From an uncultured Prevotella sp. (lineage in GTDB: Bacteria; Bacteroidota; Bacteroidia; Bacteroidales; Bacteroidaceae), in contig CAMPYS010000004.1 of assembly GCA_946998295.1 (NCBI GenBank), forward strand, positions 1 to 64,000: a DNA stretch of 64,000 nt, read 5' to 3'. The translations under genes were made by a program, and so were the position numbers. Numbering within the stretch: position 1 is the first letter of the stretch; each line of letters opens with the position of its first letter. The notes beneath the pieces were generated by a model. The model ran no database searches, was not told the DNA's origin, and was given only the letters and a program-made list of their open reading frames with translations. Positions 32,932 through 42,048 of this stretch are shown here, in pieces.

Positions 32932-33540
32932 ATGGCAAGATACATAGGTCCAAAAACTAGAATTGCACGCCGTTTTGGAGAACCAATTTTTGGTGCAGAT
33001 AAAGTATTATCAAAGAGAAATTTTCCTCCAGGGCAACACGGGAATAATCGTCGTCGCAAGGTATCAGAATATGGTGCACAATTAGCAGAAAAGCAGAAAG
33101 CTAAGTATACTTATGGTGTGTTAGAACGCCAGTTCCGTAATATGTTTAATCGTGCAGCAAAAGCTAGCGGTATAACTGGTGAGATACTACTTCAAAGTCT
33201 TGAAAGTCGTCTTGATAATGTAGTATATCGTCTTGGCTTAGCTCCAACTCGTGCTGCTGCTCGTCAGTTAGTAAGTCACAAGCATATTGTTGTAAATGGT
33301 AATGTAGTAAATATACCATCTTATTCAGTTAAGCCTGGTGAAATAATTGGCGTTCGTGAGCGTGCGAAATCTTTAGAAGTAATAGAATCTGCTTTAGCAG
33401 GTTTTAATCATAGTAAATATCCTTGGATTGAGTGGGATGAAAATACTAAGAGTGGTAAGTTTCTTCATCGCCCTGATCGTGCAGACATTCCAGAGAATAT
33501 CAAGGAACAATTAATCGTTGAGTTGTACTCTAAACAATAA
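32932..33540 (+). CDS. rpsD: 30S ribosomal protein S4
   Basis: 202-residue S4, primary 16S binder. N-terminal domain lacks the zinc cysteines of some S4 proteins. S4 RNA-binding domain with [20 protein letters not shown] and [13 protein letters not shown]. Lies just before rpoA. Confidence 0.98.
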   Translation: MARYIGPKTRIARRFGEPIFGADKVLSKRNFPPGQHGNNRRRKVSEYGAQLAEKQKAKYTYGVLERQFRNMFNRAAKASGITGEILLQSLESRLDNVVYRLGLAPTRAAARQLVSHKHIVVNGNVVNIPSYSVKPGEIIGVRERAKSLEVIESALAGFNHSKYPWIEWDENTKSGKFLHRPDRADIPENIKEQLIVELYSKQ

Positions 33541-33553
33541 AATCATTAAATTA

Positions 33554-34549
33554 ATGGCGATATTAGCATTTCAAAAACCTGATAAAGTAGTGATGTTGGA
33601 GGCTAACGACAGATTCGGTAAATTCGAGTTTCGTCCTCTTGAGCCTGGCTTTGGTGTTACTATTGGTAATTCTCTTCGTCGCATCCTTCTTTCATCTCTT
33701 GAAGGTTATGCTATTAACACTGTGCGTATTGCAGGTGTTGATCATGAGTTTTCTTCAATTCCAGGTGTTAAAGAAGATGTAACCAACATCATCTTGAATC
33801 TCAAGCAAGTTCGATTCAAGAAAGTAGTAGAAGAATTCGAGAATGAGAAAGTTAGTATTACTGTAGAGAATTCAACAGAATTCAAAGCTGGTGATATAGG
33901 TAAGTATCTGACTGGATTTGAAGTGTTAAATCCTGATTTGGTGATTTGTCATTTAGACTTAAAAGCGTCAATGCAGATAGAACTAACAGTAAATAAGGGA
34001 CGAGGCTATGTTTCTGCTGATGAGAATCGTGAATTTTGCACTGACGTAAATGTACTGCCAATCGATTCGATCTACACCCCAATTCGCAATGTAAAGTATT
34101 CTGTTGAATCTTATCGTGTTGAACAGAAAACCGATTATGACAAATTAGTACTTGAAGTTGCTACCGATGGTTCCATTCATCCTAAAGATGCTTTAAAAGA
34201 GGCTGCAAAAATCCTTATTTATCATTTCATGTTATTTTCTGATGAGAAGATAACGCTTGAGAACCCAGATCAGGATACGACACAAGAGTTTAACGAAGAG
34301 GTTCTTCATATGCGTCAATTGCTTAAAACAAAGCTGACTGATTCAAATCTTAATTTGAGTGTTCGTGCTCTAAATTGTTTGAAGGCAGCTGAAGTAGAAA
34401 CGCTTGGGGATCTTGTTCAGTATAATAAAACAGATCTTTTAAAGTTCCGTAATTTTGGAAAGAAATCGCTTTCAGAGCTTGATGATTTGCTTGAAAGTCT
34501 GAATCTTACGTTTGGAACTGATATAACAAAATATAAATTAGATAGATAG
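33554..34549 (+). CDS. rpoA: DNA-directed RNA polymerase subunit alpha
   Basis: 331 residues from the ATG at 33554 ([19 protein letters not shown]); an earlier start-like codon at 33518 lies inside rpsD and was rejected. N-terminal dimerisation domain with [20 protein letters not shown], and a C-terminal domain with [20 protein letters not shown] that contacts upstream DNA and activators. Confidence 0.98.
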   Translation: MAILAFQKPDKVVMLEANDRFGKFEFRPLEPGFGVTIGNSLRRILLSSLEGYAINTVRIAGVDHEFSSIPGVKEDVTNIILNLKQVRFKKVVEEFENEKVSITVENSTEFKAGDIGKYLTGFEVLNPDLVICHLDLKASMQIELTVNKGRGYVSADENREFCTDVNVLPIDSIYTPIRNVKYSVESYRVEQKTDYDKLVLEVATDGSIHPKDALKEAAKILIYHFMLFSDEKITLENPDQDTTQEFNEEVLHMRQLLKTKLTDSNLNLSVRALNCLKAAEVETLGDLVQYNKTDLLKFRNFGKKSLSELDDLLESLNLTFGTDITKYKLDR

Positions 34550-34637
34550 TAATATTAAAATACGTTTCGTGATATTTTTATATTTATTACGTGGTGTATA
34601 TATTTGATATTAATCTTTCCAATAAAGAAAAGAATAA

Positions 34638-35153
34638 ATGAGACATAATAAGAAATTCAACCATTTAGGTCGTACTGCCAGTCATCGTAGTGCTATGCTT
34701 TCAAACATGGCTATTTCGTTGATAAAGCACAAAAGAATCACTACGACTGTTGCAAAGGCAAAGGCTTTAAAGAAGTTTGTAGAGCCTTTAATTACTCGTT
34801 CTAAGGAGGATACAACTAATTCACGTCGTGTTGTCTTCCGTTATCTTCAGAATAAAGAGGCTGTTACAGAGTTATTTAAAAATATTTCTGTAAAAGTAGG
34901 TGATCGTCCTGGTGGATATACTCGTGTGATAAAATTAGGTTTCCGTAAGGGTGATGCAGCTCCAATAGCTTTTATAGAGTTGGTTGATTATGATGAGAAT
35001 ATGGCTAAGACTCCTAAGGCTGAAGTCAAGAAAACACGTCGTAGTCGTCGTTCTTCAAAAAAGTCTGTTGATGCAAAATCTACAGTAGATACTACTACTT
35101 CTGAAGTAGAAAAAGCAACTGATAATTCCAAGTCAGAAGAAACAAAAGCATAA
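34638..35153 (+). CDS. rplQ: 50S ribosomal protein L17 with charged C-terminal tail
   Basis: 171 residues; the first ~115 are normal L17 ([34 protein letters not shown]). The remaining ~50 form a Lys/Ser/Thr/Glu-rich tail, probably disordered, seen in L17 of other Bacteroidetes. Last gene of the r-protein block, followed by a strong terminator. Confidence 0.97.
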   Translation: MRHNKKFNHLGRTASHRSAMLSNMAISLIKHKRITTTVAKAKALKKFVEPLITRSKEDTTNSRRVVFRYLQNKEAVTELFKNISVKVGDRPGGYTRVIKLGFRKGDAAPIAFIELVDYDENMAKTPKAEVKKTRRSRRSSKKSVDAKSTVDTTTSEVEKATDNSKSEETKA

Positions 35154-35180
35154 GTTATATAACTTTTAGATTATAAAGGG

Positions 35181-35216
35181 AGGGAGTGTTTATTTTTACA
35201 CACTCTCTCTTTTTTT
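35181..35216 (+). terminator. Terminator of the alpha operon
   Basis: AGGGAGTGT (35181-35189) pairs with ACACTCTCT (35200-35208) with one G-U pair, followed by a run of T. It closes the ribosomal protein block 27 nt after the rplQ stop. Confidence 0.85.
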
Positions 35217-35422
35217 ATATAGCAAGCTTTATTATTTTTATTTTATTCGAGATTTTACATAGTATATATCCTAAATATGGCAATTTTAATATAAACATTT
35301 TACTATTGGTTAAAATTTTTGAAATTATGGTCCGTAAGGATTATTATATATTTCTACCATTTGTGTGTTTGTTCTGGATATCGAATAGCTATAAAATGTT
35401 ATAGATAATTATAGTTAAACCT

Positions 35423-35727
35423 TAATTGTAAATAAAATTTACCTATAAAAGCAGGACTATGACTTGTTTTAAACTAAATGGGTCATCCGTTCTTTAAGAA
35501 ACGCTTGATCGTTTTGCTAAGAACCGCTGAGACGTTTTGCTAAGAACCGCAGTAACAGTTTAACTTAAATGTTTATCTTTTTTGTTGAATGATTTATAAA
35601 TCATTGTTTTATAAATAGTTATACATGTATTTTTTTACTGTGAAAATATAATTAAATATAGTTTATTTGTTATGCTATAACATTTGAAAATGCTGATTTT
35701 TAAATCTGTTTTTGTATATATTTTTTA
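35423..35727 (+). repeat. 305-bp dispersed intergenic element, copy B
   Basis: Same length, end sequences and internal spacing as 13031-13335. The three tandem 23-base units here are 35496-35518, 35519-35541 and 35542-35564 and are better preserved (AAGAAACGCTTGATCGTTTT, AAGAACCGCTGAGACGTTTT, AAGAACCGCAGTAACAGTTT at their starts). No coding frame. The gap 35217-36378 holds otherwise only the small transcript unit and hairpins noted separately. Confidence 0.75.
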
Positions 35728-35993
35728 TCATAAATCATTGCTTATTTTGTGTGTAATGATTTTACGTTAATAATATATTTGTATGAGACAGTTATTTGAA
35801 AAATACAAGTTTTATATTTAATATTATTGTTGTTGGTAAAACTTTTATTAATTTTCACAATGTTTTAATATGTACTCTTTCTTTTTTATGTTATTACATT
35901 ATAATTTTTGTAGTGGTAGTTGATATTAATCAATAAATTACGATATTACAAATAATTTATTTGTAATAATTTCAGACTTAGCAGTAAAAGAAG

Positions 35994-36069
35994 TAATTTT
36001 GCATCGTGTTTTTCATAGTATTAGATTTAAGGTTAACAAAGATTGGAGTACAGTGGTACTCCTTTTTTT
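35994..36069 (+). ncRNA. Candidate small RNA: promoter box plus perfect terminator
   Basis: TAATTTTG (35994-36001) fits the Bacteroidetes -7 box. About 45 nt later GGAGTAC (36045-36051), loop AGTG, GTACTCC (36056-36062) and seven T form an ideal intrinsic terminator. The predicted transcript is about 60 nt with no convincing open frame; its 5' part (GTTTTTCATAGTATTAGATT onward) looks conserved in character, and I recall similar strings in other Bacteroidales. It might be a member of the Bacteroidales-1 RNA motif, which I cannot verify here. The -33 box is weak. Confidence 0.5.
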
Positions 36070-36106
36070 ATATTTGTAAGGCATAGTATTTTTGTAATAT
36101 TTATTT

Positions 36107-36228
36107 AGGGAATTAGCTGATATTCCCTACGCATGAGACAAAGAAAACGTTCAAAAGTTTACCACTTTATTAGACTGGCAAATTTGTATATAGGATGGTT
36201 AGGATTTAGTATGTATGCTAAGTCCTAA
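36107..36228. other. Two further stem-loops in the gene-free stretch
   Basis: AGGGAAT/ATTCCCT (36107-36113 with 36122-36128) and TTAGGATTTAG/CTAAGTCCTAA (36199-36209 with 36218-36228, one G-U pair). The second could serve as a distant terminator for the minus-strand hydrolase gene whose stop is at 36379, but no U-tract is evident. Otherwise 36070-36378 shows nothing recognisable. Confidence 0.3.
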
Positions 36229-36378
36229 AATAGTTATATCTGATGTGTATTGAATGGATATTTGTATGCATTGTTAATTTGCAAGATTTTGCTATTTAAC
36301 GATATAAAGACTTGTATATGTAAGTAAAAAGAGGTTGTTTTATAGATACTCAATAGGTTATTACTTTTCAGGGGGAGA

Positions 36379-37539
36379 CTATTTAGTTTTTTGTTTCTCA
36401 AGCAGGTCTATGATGTCGCGGACTAAAACGTCATATTCGTTCCATTTATTTTCTCCCACACGAACTGCAACAATGTTGTATTTCGGGTAAACAACAATAT
36501 ATTGACCGAACAATCCGTTTGCATATATAGTTTTACTGGTTGTAAAATTGTACCAACCGAGCGAATAGCTGTTATTGTTGTCTTTTATTGCAGGTATATA
36601 CATTTGTTTCACCCATGCAGAATCTACAATTTGTTTGCCATTCCAATTTCCTTTATTTAATACTAATCTACCTATTTTTGCTAAATCATGTATATTGGTA
36701 TTGATACCTCCATAACTCTTTGCATTTCGATTTTTTTTGCTATCAAGGGTTACAGTTGCTAAAGTTTCCATACCTAATGGCTTCCAAAGTTTTTCGCTTA
36801 AATATTGTGCATACTTTGTACCTGTTGCTCGTTCAAGTACATAACTTAAAATGGCAGTTGTCATGCTATTGTATTCATATTGAGAGCCAGGTGCAGTTTT
36901 AAATTTTAACTTTTTTATTTGACTAATCATATCATGTCCAAAATACAACAAGGCCATTGAGCAAAAAGGATTAGAATAATTTTCTTTAAACTTTAATCCT
37001 GCTTGCATATTTAACAGGTGGCGTATTTTTAAACTTTTGAAATGTTTATCAGCGGTTCGTAGTTCTGGTATATAGTCGGTTACATAGTCGTCTATGCTAT
37101 GTATTTTTCCTTCTTTTATGGCGATTCCACATAACAATGCAGTAATGGATTTTGACACTGAAAAGATATTTACATTATCTAATTTTTTTAACCAGCCATT
37201 ATAATGTTCGTATTTTATAGTGTCGTTTTGTATAATAATAAAAGCTGATGCTCCACCATCCCTGCAAGTAAATTCAGCAAAGGTTTTATTTTTGATAGGT
37301 TTCACATAATTATTAAAGGTAAATTTCATAGTGTCCAATATCCGTTCATTTGTTGGTTGTTCTGCAAACCGAAACACTGAATTTGGATTATTATATATAG
37401 TATCGTGAGCAAATAACTGTCCATCACGAATATTAGGCGCATGTTTCACCAATGCACGCATCTCGCGGAAAACAATGCAAGAATTTAAAGATATAATAAA
37501 TAATAGACAAAGTGCAAATTGAAAATTCTTTCTTTTCAT
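36379..37539 (-). CDS. Beta-lactamase-like serine hydrolase, lipoprotein
   Basis: 386 residues. Lipoprotein signal peptide with lipobox LNSC (Cys21). The fold is that of the class C beta-lactamase/PBP family: SxxK as Ser127-Val-Ser-Lys130 (NIFSVSKSITALL), second motif at Tyr223-Asn-Ser (PGSQYEYNSMT) where the usual third residue Asn is Ser, and a C-terminal NGLFGQYIVVYPKYNIVAV. The Y-x-S and GLFGQ features recall the 6-aminohexanoate-dimer hydrolase/esterase branch more than true beta-lactamases. Probably a periplasmic or surface-anchored esterase or peptidase; substrate unknown. No antibiotic-resistance role is implied by the sequence. Confidence 0.82.
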   Translation of the reverse strand: MKRKNFQFALCLLFIISLNSCIVFREMRALVKHAPNIRDGQLFAHDTIYNNPNSVFRFAEQPTNERILDTMKFTFNNYVKPIKNKTFAEFTCRDGGASAFIIIQNDTIKYEHYNGWLKKLDNVNIFSVSKSITALLCGIAIKEGKIHSIDDYVTDYIPELRTADKHFKSLKIRHLLNMQAGLKFKENYSNPFCSMALLYFGHDMISQIKKLKFKTAPGSQYEYNSMTTAILSYVLERATGTKYAQYLSEKLWKPLGMETLATVTLDSKKNRNAKSYGGINTNIHDLAKIGRLVLNKGNWNGKQIVDSAWVKQMYIPAIKDNNNSYSLGWYNFTTSKTIYANGLFGQYIVVYPKYNIVAVRVGENKWNEYDVLVRDIIDLLEKQKTK

Positions 37540-37750
37540 TTATTTAGGATTAATATTTTTCTAACTATTTTAGGTAACTTTTCTTATTCTGCCGTGATGG
37601 GGCTGTTTGAGGGGGGATAAAGGTATAAATAATATATTACATTTTCAAATAATTAGTTAGGAGTTTATGGAATAACCTTTTTTATTTTCTAAAGTTGCAT
37701 TTATTAGTTGAACTTTCAGATAGCAAGTAACTACATCATCTTAAAGCAAT

Positions 37751-37786
37751 TTCTCCCCACTTTCATAGAAATGAAGGTGGGGAGAA
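37751..37786 (-). terminator. Terminator after the fimbrillin-like gene
   Basis: TTCTCCCCACTTTCAT (37751-37766), loop AGAA, ATGAAGGTGGGGAGAA (37771-37786): a 16-bp stem with one non-Watson-Crick position, 28 nt beyond the stop codon of the minus-strand gene. The U-tract is weak on that strand, but stem strength is high. Confidence 0.65.
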
Positions 37787-37813
37787 AAAGATGATACGAT
37801 ATGAAAAACTCAT

Positions 37814-40573
37814 CTATTCATCTTTTACAGGTAGCACAGCATCAGCTTCAGCTATGTTATTATTCAATTCACAAGGGTTATAACTTTCATGGCGCAACAT
37901 AAAACAACATCTTGAATTATTTCCTTTGTCATAAGAGCTATTTGTTGTGGCTAATTGATAAAATCCTTCTGCATTTGGATATGGAAAATTTCCATAATTT
38001 ACTACATATACATAAGATTCTGTTTTTTTTGTTTTTGTATTATAAATTACGTTTCCATTCATTGATATAAATAAATCTTTATTTTTATCGGCTTTGAAAG
38101 ACCAACCATACCTATCTTTATTGTAGGCACCACCTTTATTTGACATTCCTGTAAAAGTATCTACAGGAGGAACTTTATATCCTACAGGACAAGGGTCATA
38201 AATAGTTTTAACATTATTGTCAAGTTTAAGAGGATTATCCCATATAGAAAAGTCAGCAGACCAAAGATTAAAATATGTATTATTACACCAATCAGTAGTA
38301 TAATTATAATTTATTAGTTTATTTGGATGTTGGATAGCATAACCCAAAGTTTTTGTACCATTTACAGCAGTTATTTTATTTTGAGCATGGACAACTTCAC
38401 CAGAAAAAGGATCTTTTCGTCCATGTTGATAATAAGTAGCATAAAACAAATGTTCCGTTATACACTTTTGCTCTACTGTAAACTTACTTTCTACATTTTG
38501 ATAGTCCTTTTGTCTGAATACTAATTTAACTTTTCTTTGAGATTCTTTTTCAGGCCCATATAGAAAAGGAGTATAGCCTAATGGAATGTTTGCAACCTTA
38601 CGTGTGGTTGTGTTTTTATCTGTTAATGATACAGTTTTTTCATACTCCTTTGCAGGAACAAACCACAGATGCCACGACCACATAATGGTACCTTTTTTAT
38701 TTGTTACTGCTATTAAAGCATTACCGCTTTTAATTTGTTCTGATGAAACCTTAAATTTTAAGTAATCGCTATTTTTACCTCCACTTACTATTGTTGAATC
38801 AATACTTAACATATTCTTTCTATCCTCCCAAAGAATTTCTGCTTTTGTAGCTTTGTTATCTTTGTTATCCTTATTTATATAGGGAGAAGTTATTTCTTCT
38901 CCTGCATAGTTTATAAAAGTATCAAGTTTCGTATCATCATTAAGTATATCACCATTATATTTATAGGAAGCAGGATTAGGATTTCCATTTTTAATAGCAT
39001 TACCATACACCAGAGGAATAGAATATACGCCAGGTGAAGAAACAATATAACAATTAGCTGTTTCTTCTATTTTTGTTTTACCTGTTTTATTTGCAAGGTT
39101 ATAAGGATTCTGTAGAGTTCCTTTTTCATTTTTGTCAAATTCTTTATCCCACGGAAAAGAGGTTATTAATTTTAAAGGTATTATTTTGATTTCCTGTTTA
39201 TCGTTATATCCACCCTTACCTTGAGTGCTAACAGAACTAATCCAGTTGGGGTATTTATTTGTATGTAGCGTTTTATTACAATCTTCATATCCAACATATT
39301 CCCATGGTTCCTCTTTAGTTTTCTCATTAGTTCCTGCTTGATAATAACTAAAAACAGAAAAATTTGCTGATTTAGCATTAACAGGTAAAACGTTAGGTCC
39401 TTCGGTTATTAATGTATTCAACGATTTTTGAGACGAGAAATTTAAGATTTTTGTTGTTCCAGCTTCAAAACTCCCTTTACCAAGTGGAATCTCAAAAGAT
39501 TTATCTTTATTTGTATGCTCATTGTGGAGGATGAGGCAAGCTTTAATATCTGCATAATTTTGTGGAATAACAAAGAAAGTATTACCATCAACATTCTCCC
39601 ATTCTCCTTCTTTCTTATATGGAGTACTACCTAAATTTATTATTGTATTTTTGTCATCAAAGTCATTATCACAATTTAAAGATAAAGTACCTTTTTCTTC
39701 AGATAAACTCCATTTACCAAACGATTTGTTAGCTGTTGGAAATGTATATTTTCCTTTGGTTACTACATTCTTAAGTTGCACTCCTGATAGTTTTATGTAA
39801 TTGGGTAATTTACCTAAATTGATGGCGAATTGTACAGCAGTCAGCGCATGATATAATGTAAGATTTACGGGAATAGCATCTTTCTCTTGAGTATAGTTTA
39901 CATCCGTACTTGCTGCCAATAAATCAAATTGATTAATAACATTATTGGGACATACAAAATCAACATAAGGTAATTGCTTTTCCTTATCGTAACCATAAGT
40001 ACACGCTACTTCGGAACGTTTACTATTATCATCATCAGAAATCTCATCCGCATATAAAGCAACAAACTTATAGTATGGCTTATTAGCTGACCAATAATAT
40101 TTTACGGGATTATCTGAATCTTCTCCAAAAGTTACTAATCCTTTATTATTAATATTTAATGTCTGTTTTTTTATCCACTCTTCAAATTGATTTTGTCCAT
40201 TTTCTTTTCTATAACCCCACAAGTATAATGAAATTCCATTGTCAGAAATATAATCCAGATTAGGTATTATGTCACCACGTGTAGCTTTTTTTTTAGAAGA
40301 AGAAAAGATACCATTAATAGTACTTTCCTGTAACCATATCTTTTTATTTTGCAATGACGCTCCTGATATGTTGCGAGTTTCAATGCAAGCATCAGCTGGT
40401 TGTGCAGCTCTGCTATCTTTTGTTAATTGGCTGTTTTGTATTATCTTTGCTCTAAAGTGTAACTGTCCATCTTTGCTGTTGTTATCAATACCAAACGTGT
40501 CGTCAGAACAAGATACAGCACATACCCCAAGAGCGAGAAGGTATGTAAATATAAAATGTTTGTAAAAGTTCAT
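37814..40573 (-). CDS. Fimbrillin-like lipoprotein
   Basis: 919 residues. Signal peptide with lipobox (GVCAVSC) followed by SDDTFGIDNN. The N-terminal ~380 residues follow the fimbrillin (Mfa-like) pattern: strand-rich with ISLYLWGYRKENG, VKYYWSANKPYYKFVALYAD, and LTLYHALTAVQFAINLGKL. The C-terminal part ends with YDPCPVGYKVPPVDTFTGMS, a motif shared by many large Bacteroidales surface lipoproteins. It is much longer than a normal fimbrial subunit, so it is more likely an anchor, tip or independent surface adhesin. It is preceded by a 76-residue peptide gene 40 nt upstream and probably shares its promoter. Confidence 0.8.
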   Translation of the reverse strand: MNFYKHFIFTYLLALGVCAVSCSDDTFGIDNNSKDGQLHFRAKIIQNSQLTKDSRAAQPADACIETRNISGASLQNKKIWLQESTINGIFSSSKKKATRGDIIPNLDYISDNGISLYLWGYRKENGQNQFEEWIKKQTLNINNKGLVTFGEDSDNPVKYYWSANKPYYKFVALYADEISDDDNSKRSEVACTYGYDKEKQLPYVDFVCPNNVINQFDLLAASTDVNYTQEKDAIPVNLTLYHALTAVQFAINLGKLPNYIKLSGVQLKNVVTKGKYTFPTANKSFGKWSLSEEKGTLSLNCDNDFDDKNTIINLGSTPYKKEGEWENVDGNTFFVIPQNYADIKACLILHNEHTNKDKSFEIPLGKGSFEAGTTKILNFSSQKSLNTLITEGPNVLPVNAKSANFSVFSYYQAGTNEKTKEEPWEYVGYEDCNKTLHTNKYPNWISSVSTQGKGGYNDKQEIKIIPLKLITSFPWDKEFDKNEKGTLQNPYNLANKTGKTKIEETANCYIVSSPGVYSIPLVYGNAIKNGNPNPASYKYNGDILNDDTKLDTFINYAGEEITSPYINKDNKDNKATKAEILWEDRKNMLSIDSTIVSGGKNSDYLKFKVSSEQIKSGNALIAVTNKKGTIMWSWHLWFVPAKEYEKTVSLTDKNTTTRKVANIPLGYTPFLYGPEKESQRKVKLVFRQKDYQNVESKFTVEQKCITEHLFYATYYQHGRKDPFSGEVVHAQNKITAVNGTKTLGYAIQHPNKLINYNYTTDWCNNTYFNLWSADFSIWDNPLKLDNNVKTIYDPCPVGYKVPPVDTFTGMSNKGGAYNKDRYGWSFKADKNKDLFISMNGNVIYNTKTKKTESYVYVVNYGNFPYPNAEGFYQLATTNSSYDKGNNSRCCFMLRHESYNPCELNNNIAEADAVLPVKDE

Positions 40574-40613
40574 TTTGTTTTTTTAGTTATACCTTATATA
40601 TTATTTGTTTATA

Positions 40614-40844
40614 TTAGTTATCAGTAATACTAATAATGTTGATTGAAATTGAGTCATCATCTGAAGTGATGTTAACAGTATTTCCGTCACCTATATCAAT
40701 GTCTTCATGCTGTACACTATAAGGTGTTATTGTAACATTTGTATTAACATTACTTTTATTCAATATTGAACATTCATTAATTAACGGATAAACTTCTATC
40801 GTAGGCTTACGGTATATGGCTTTTATAAGTTTTTCTTTTTTCAT
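40614..40844 (-). CDS. Small acidic peptide gene before fimbrillin-like protein
   Basis: 76 residues from the ATG at 40844 (MKKEKLIKAIYRKPTIEVYP); the upstream extension reads like a random AT-rich leader and crosses the predicted promoter. The basic N-terminus with KPTIEVYPL, then ECSILNKSN, and an acidic, Ile/Asn/Asp-rich C-terminus (about residues 47-76) match the general layout of small Bacteroidales peptides encoded ahead of surface-protein genes. No signal peptide. Function unknown. Confidence 0.6.
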   Translation of the reverse strand: MKKEKLIKAIYRKPTIEVYPLINECSILNKSNVNTNVTITPYSVQHEDIDIGDGNTVNITSDDDSISINIISITDN

Positions 40845-40895
40845 GACATAAAAAATGATTAGTAAAATAATATTTGGTTTTATTATTGTACAACG

Positions 40896-40926
40896 CAAAT
40901 GTAGTGAAAAAAATATATATAACAAG
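40896..40926 (-). promoter_or_regulatory. Promoter of the small peptide-fimbrillin operon
   Basis: On the minus strand, CTTG at 40926-40923, a 19-nt spacer and TACATTTG at 40903-40896 fit the Bacteroidetes consensus (TTTG-N19-TAnnTTTG). The predicted start of transcription is about 45 nt before the ATG at 40844. Confidence 0.7.
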
Positions 40927-41342
40927 GTGTTAGTTAACAAAATATTCTGTTAATTCTAATATAATCGTTTGAAAAGAGAGAGAAAAAAGTTAATTAACTT
41001 AATATAACTAATATAATTTGATTAAGTAGCTGATTATCTGCAATTTTATACTTTGTTAAACAATAAGTAATTTACATAAGAACCACTTTATCAATATACT
41101 TAATTTTGCAGATATGTCATTAAAAGCACATCGGCAAAATTAGGCAAACTTTTGAGAACCTACTCTTGTAAATATTCTTATCGTACATGCGATACAGAGA
41201 AATATAAATTTCACCCAGATGTAACTCTTGTGGGAAGCAATAAATAATCAGTGATACAAATAAAAAGAAGACCGAAGTTCTCCCAAGATTAACTAACTTT
41301 TGTATTGTAAATATATCATCAATTAACCTCGGAGTAAAGGTC

Positions 41343-41650
41343 GCAAATTTTTGTCTTACTTCAAAAGAAGACAGCAAGAAAAAAGAGATTACCGCAATCG
41401 TCGGCATCAGTCAGTCTACACTCTTACGTGAAATCAAACGCAAAAGCATGCCATATGGAAAGTATATAGGACAAAGGCATATACTATATGACTATGTAGC
41501 GCAGAAAGAGAACTGAAACGAATGCCATGCCTTCCAAAGAATTGATCTGAAGAATCAAGGAATATATTATCAACAACCAATTGTTTTTACGCCAAATATT
41601 ATAAGGCTATTTGTGCAAGAACGATGGGGGGGGGGATAAAGGTGTCGCAA
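41343..41650 (+). pseudogene. IS30-family transposase remnant
   Basis: The frame from 41343 to the stop at 41514-41516 reads SKKKEITAIVGISQSTLLRE and IKRKSMPYGKY, the N-terminal helix-turn-helix of IS30 transposases. After it the frame shifts (RELKRMPCLPK) and shifts again (RIKEYIINNQLFLRQI), with stops between, so only a decayed N-terminal third remains. No inverted repeats could be recognised. A run of ten G (41626-41635) lies in the remnant. The adjacent 40941-41342 shows no gene I can support. Confidence 0.6.
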
Positions 41651-41709
41651 AAATTCATCCAATAAAGTCTCTCTATGAAATTATACAAGTTATATATATT
41701 TAGCTATTC

Positions 41710-42048
41710 TCATTCTGGCACATATATAACCTGTCCATTATCTAATTCGTATGCGATACCTATCTTTTTTCCCTTGGTACCATCAGTATTACTTTTATCG
41801 TTTGAAGGAGTATAACGCTCTATCTTTTTACCTTTTTTAGTTATAATCTCCATATTTTTTTTACCAGGGTTTTTTACCATTGTAAAATCCTGACTACTAA
41901 ACATCTCTGGCATCTTGTATCGCGTAACCAATGCTACCATAAGAGCCACAGCAAAGACCATAGACACATCAAAAAGATTGCCCACCACACTCATTGGATT
42001 AAAATCTTCATCGTTTGAAGATGATGCATAACGGCTACGTTTTCTCAT
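41710..42048 (-). CDS. hmuV: HmuV-like membrane protein (DUF2149), possible ExbD analogue
   Basis: 112 residues, DUF2149 family, last gene of the hmu operon. One N-terminal membrane helix (about residues 20-42) with an Asp at its start (GNLFDVSMVFAVALMVAL), then a soluble part of about 65 residues that should face the periplasm. ExbD and TolR have the same layout and an essential Asp at that spot, so I infer it partners the ExbB-like HmuU. The start codon overlaps the hmuU stop by 4 nt. Confidence 0.8.
   Translation of the reverse strand: MRKRSRYASSSNDEDFNPMSVVGNLFDVSMVFAVALMVALVTRYKMPEMFSSQDFTMVKNPGKKNMEIITKKGKKIERYTPSNDKSNTDGTKGKKIGIAYELDNGQVIYVPE

Noticed and set aside
35186..35404. 72-residue hydrophobic reading frame
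   Set aside because: It begins within the rplQ terminator and is an AT-rich hydrophobic frame without any family likeness.
36379..37539. Serine hydrolase as a drug-resistance beta-lactamase
   Set aside because: It lacks the canonical YxN and KTG motifs and fits the esterase/NylB branch better.
41120..41407. 95-residue reading frame on the minus strand
   Set aside because: It overlaps the IS30 remnant on the opposite strand and no domain or ribosome-binding context supports it.
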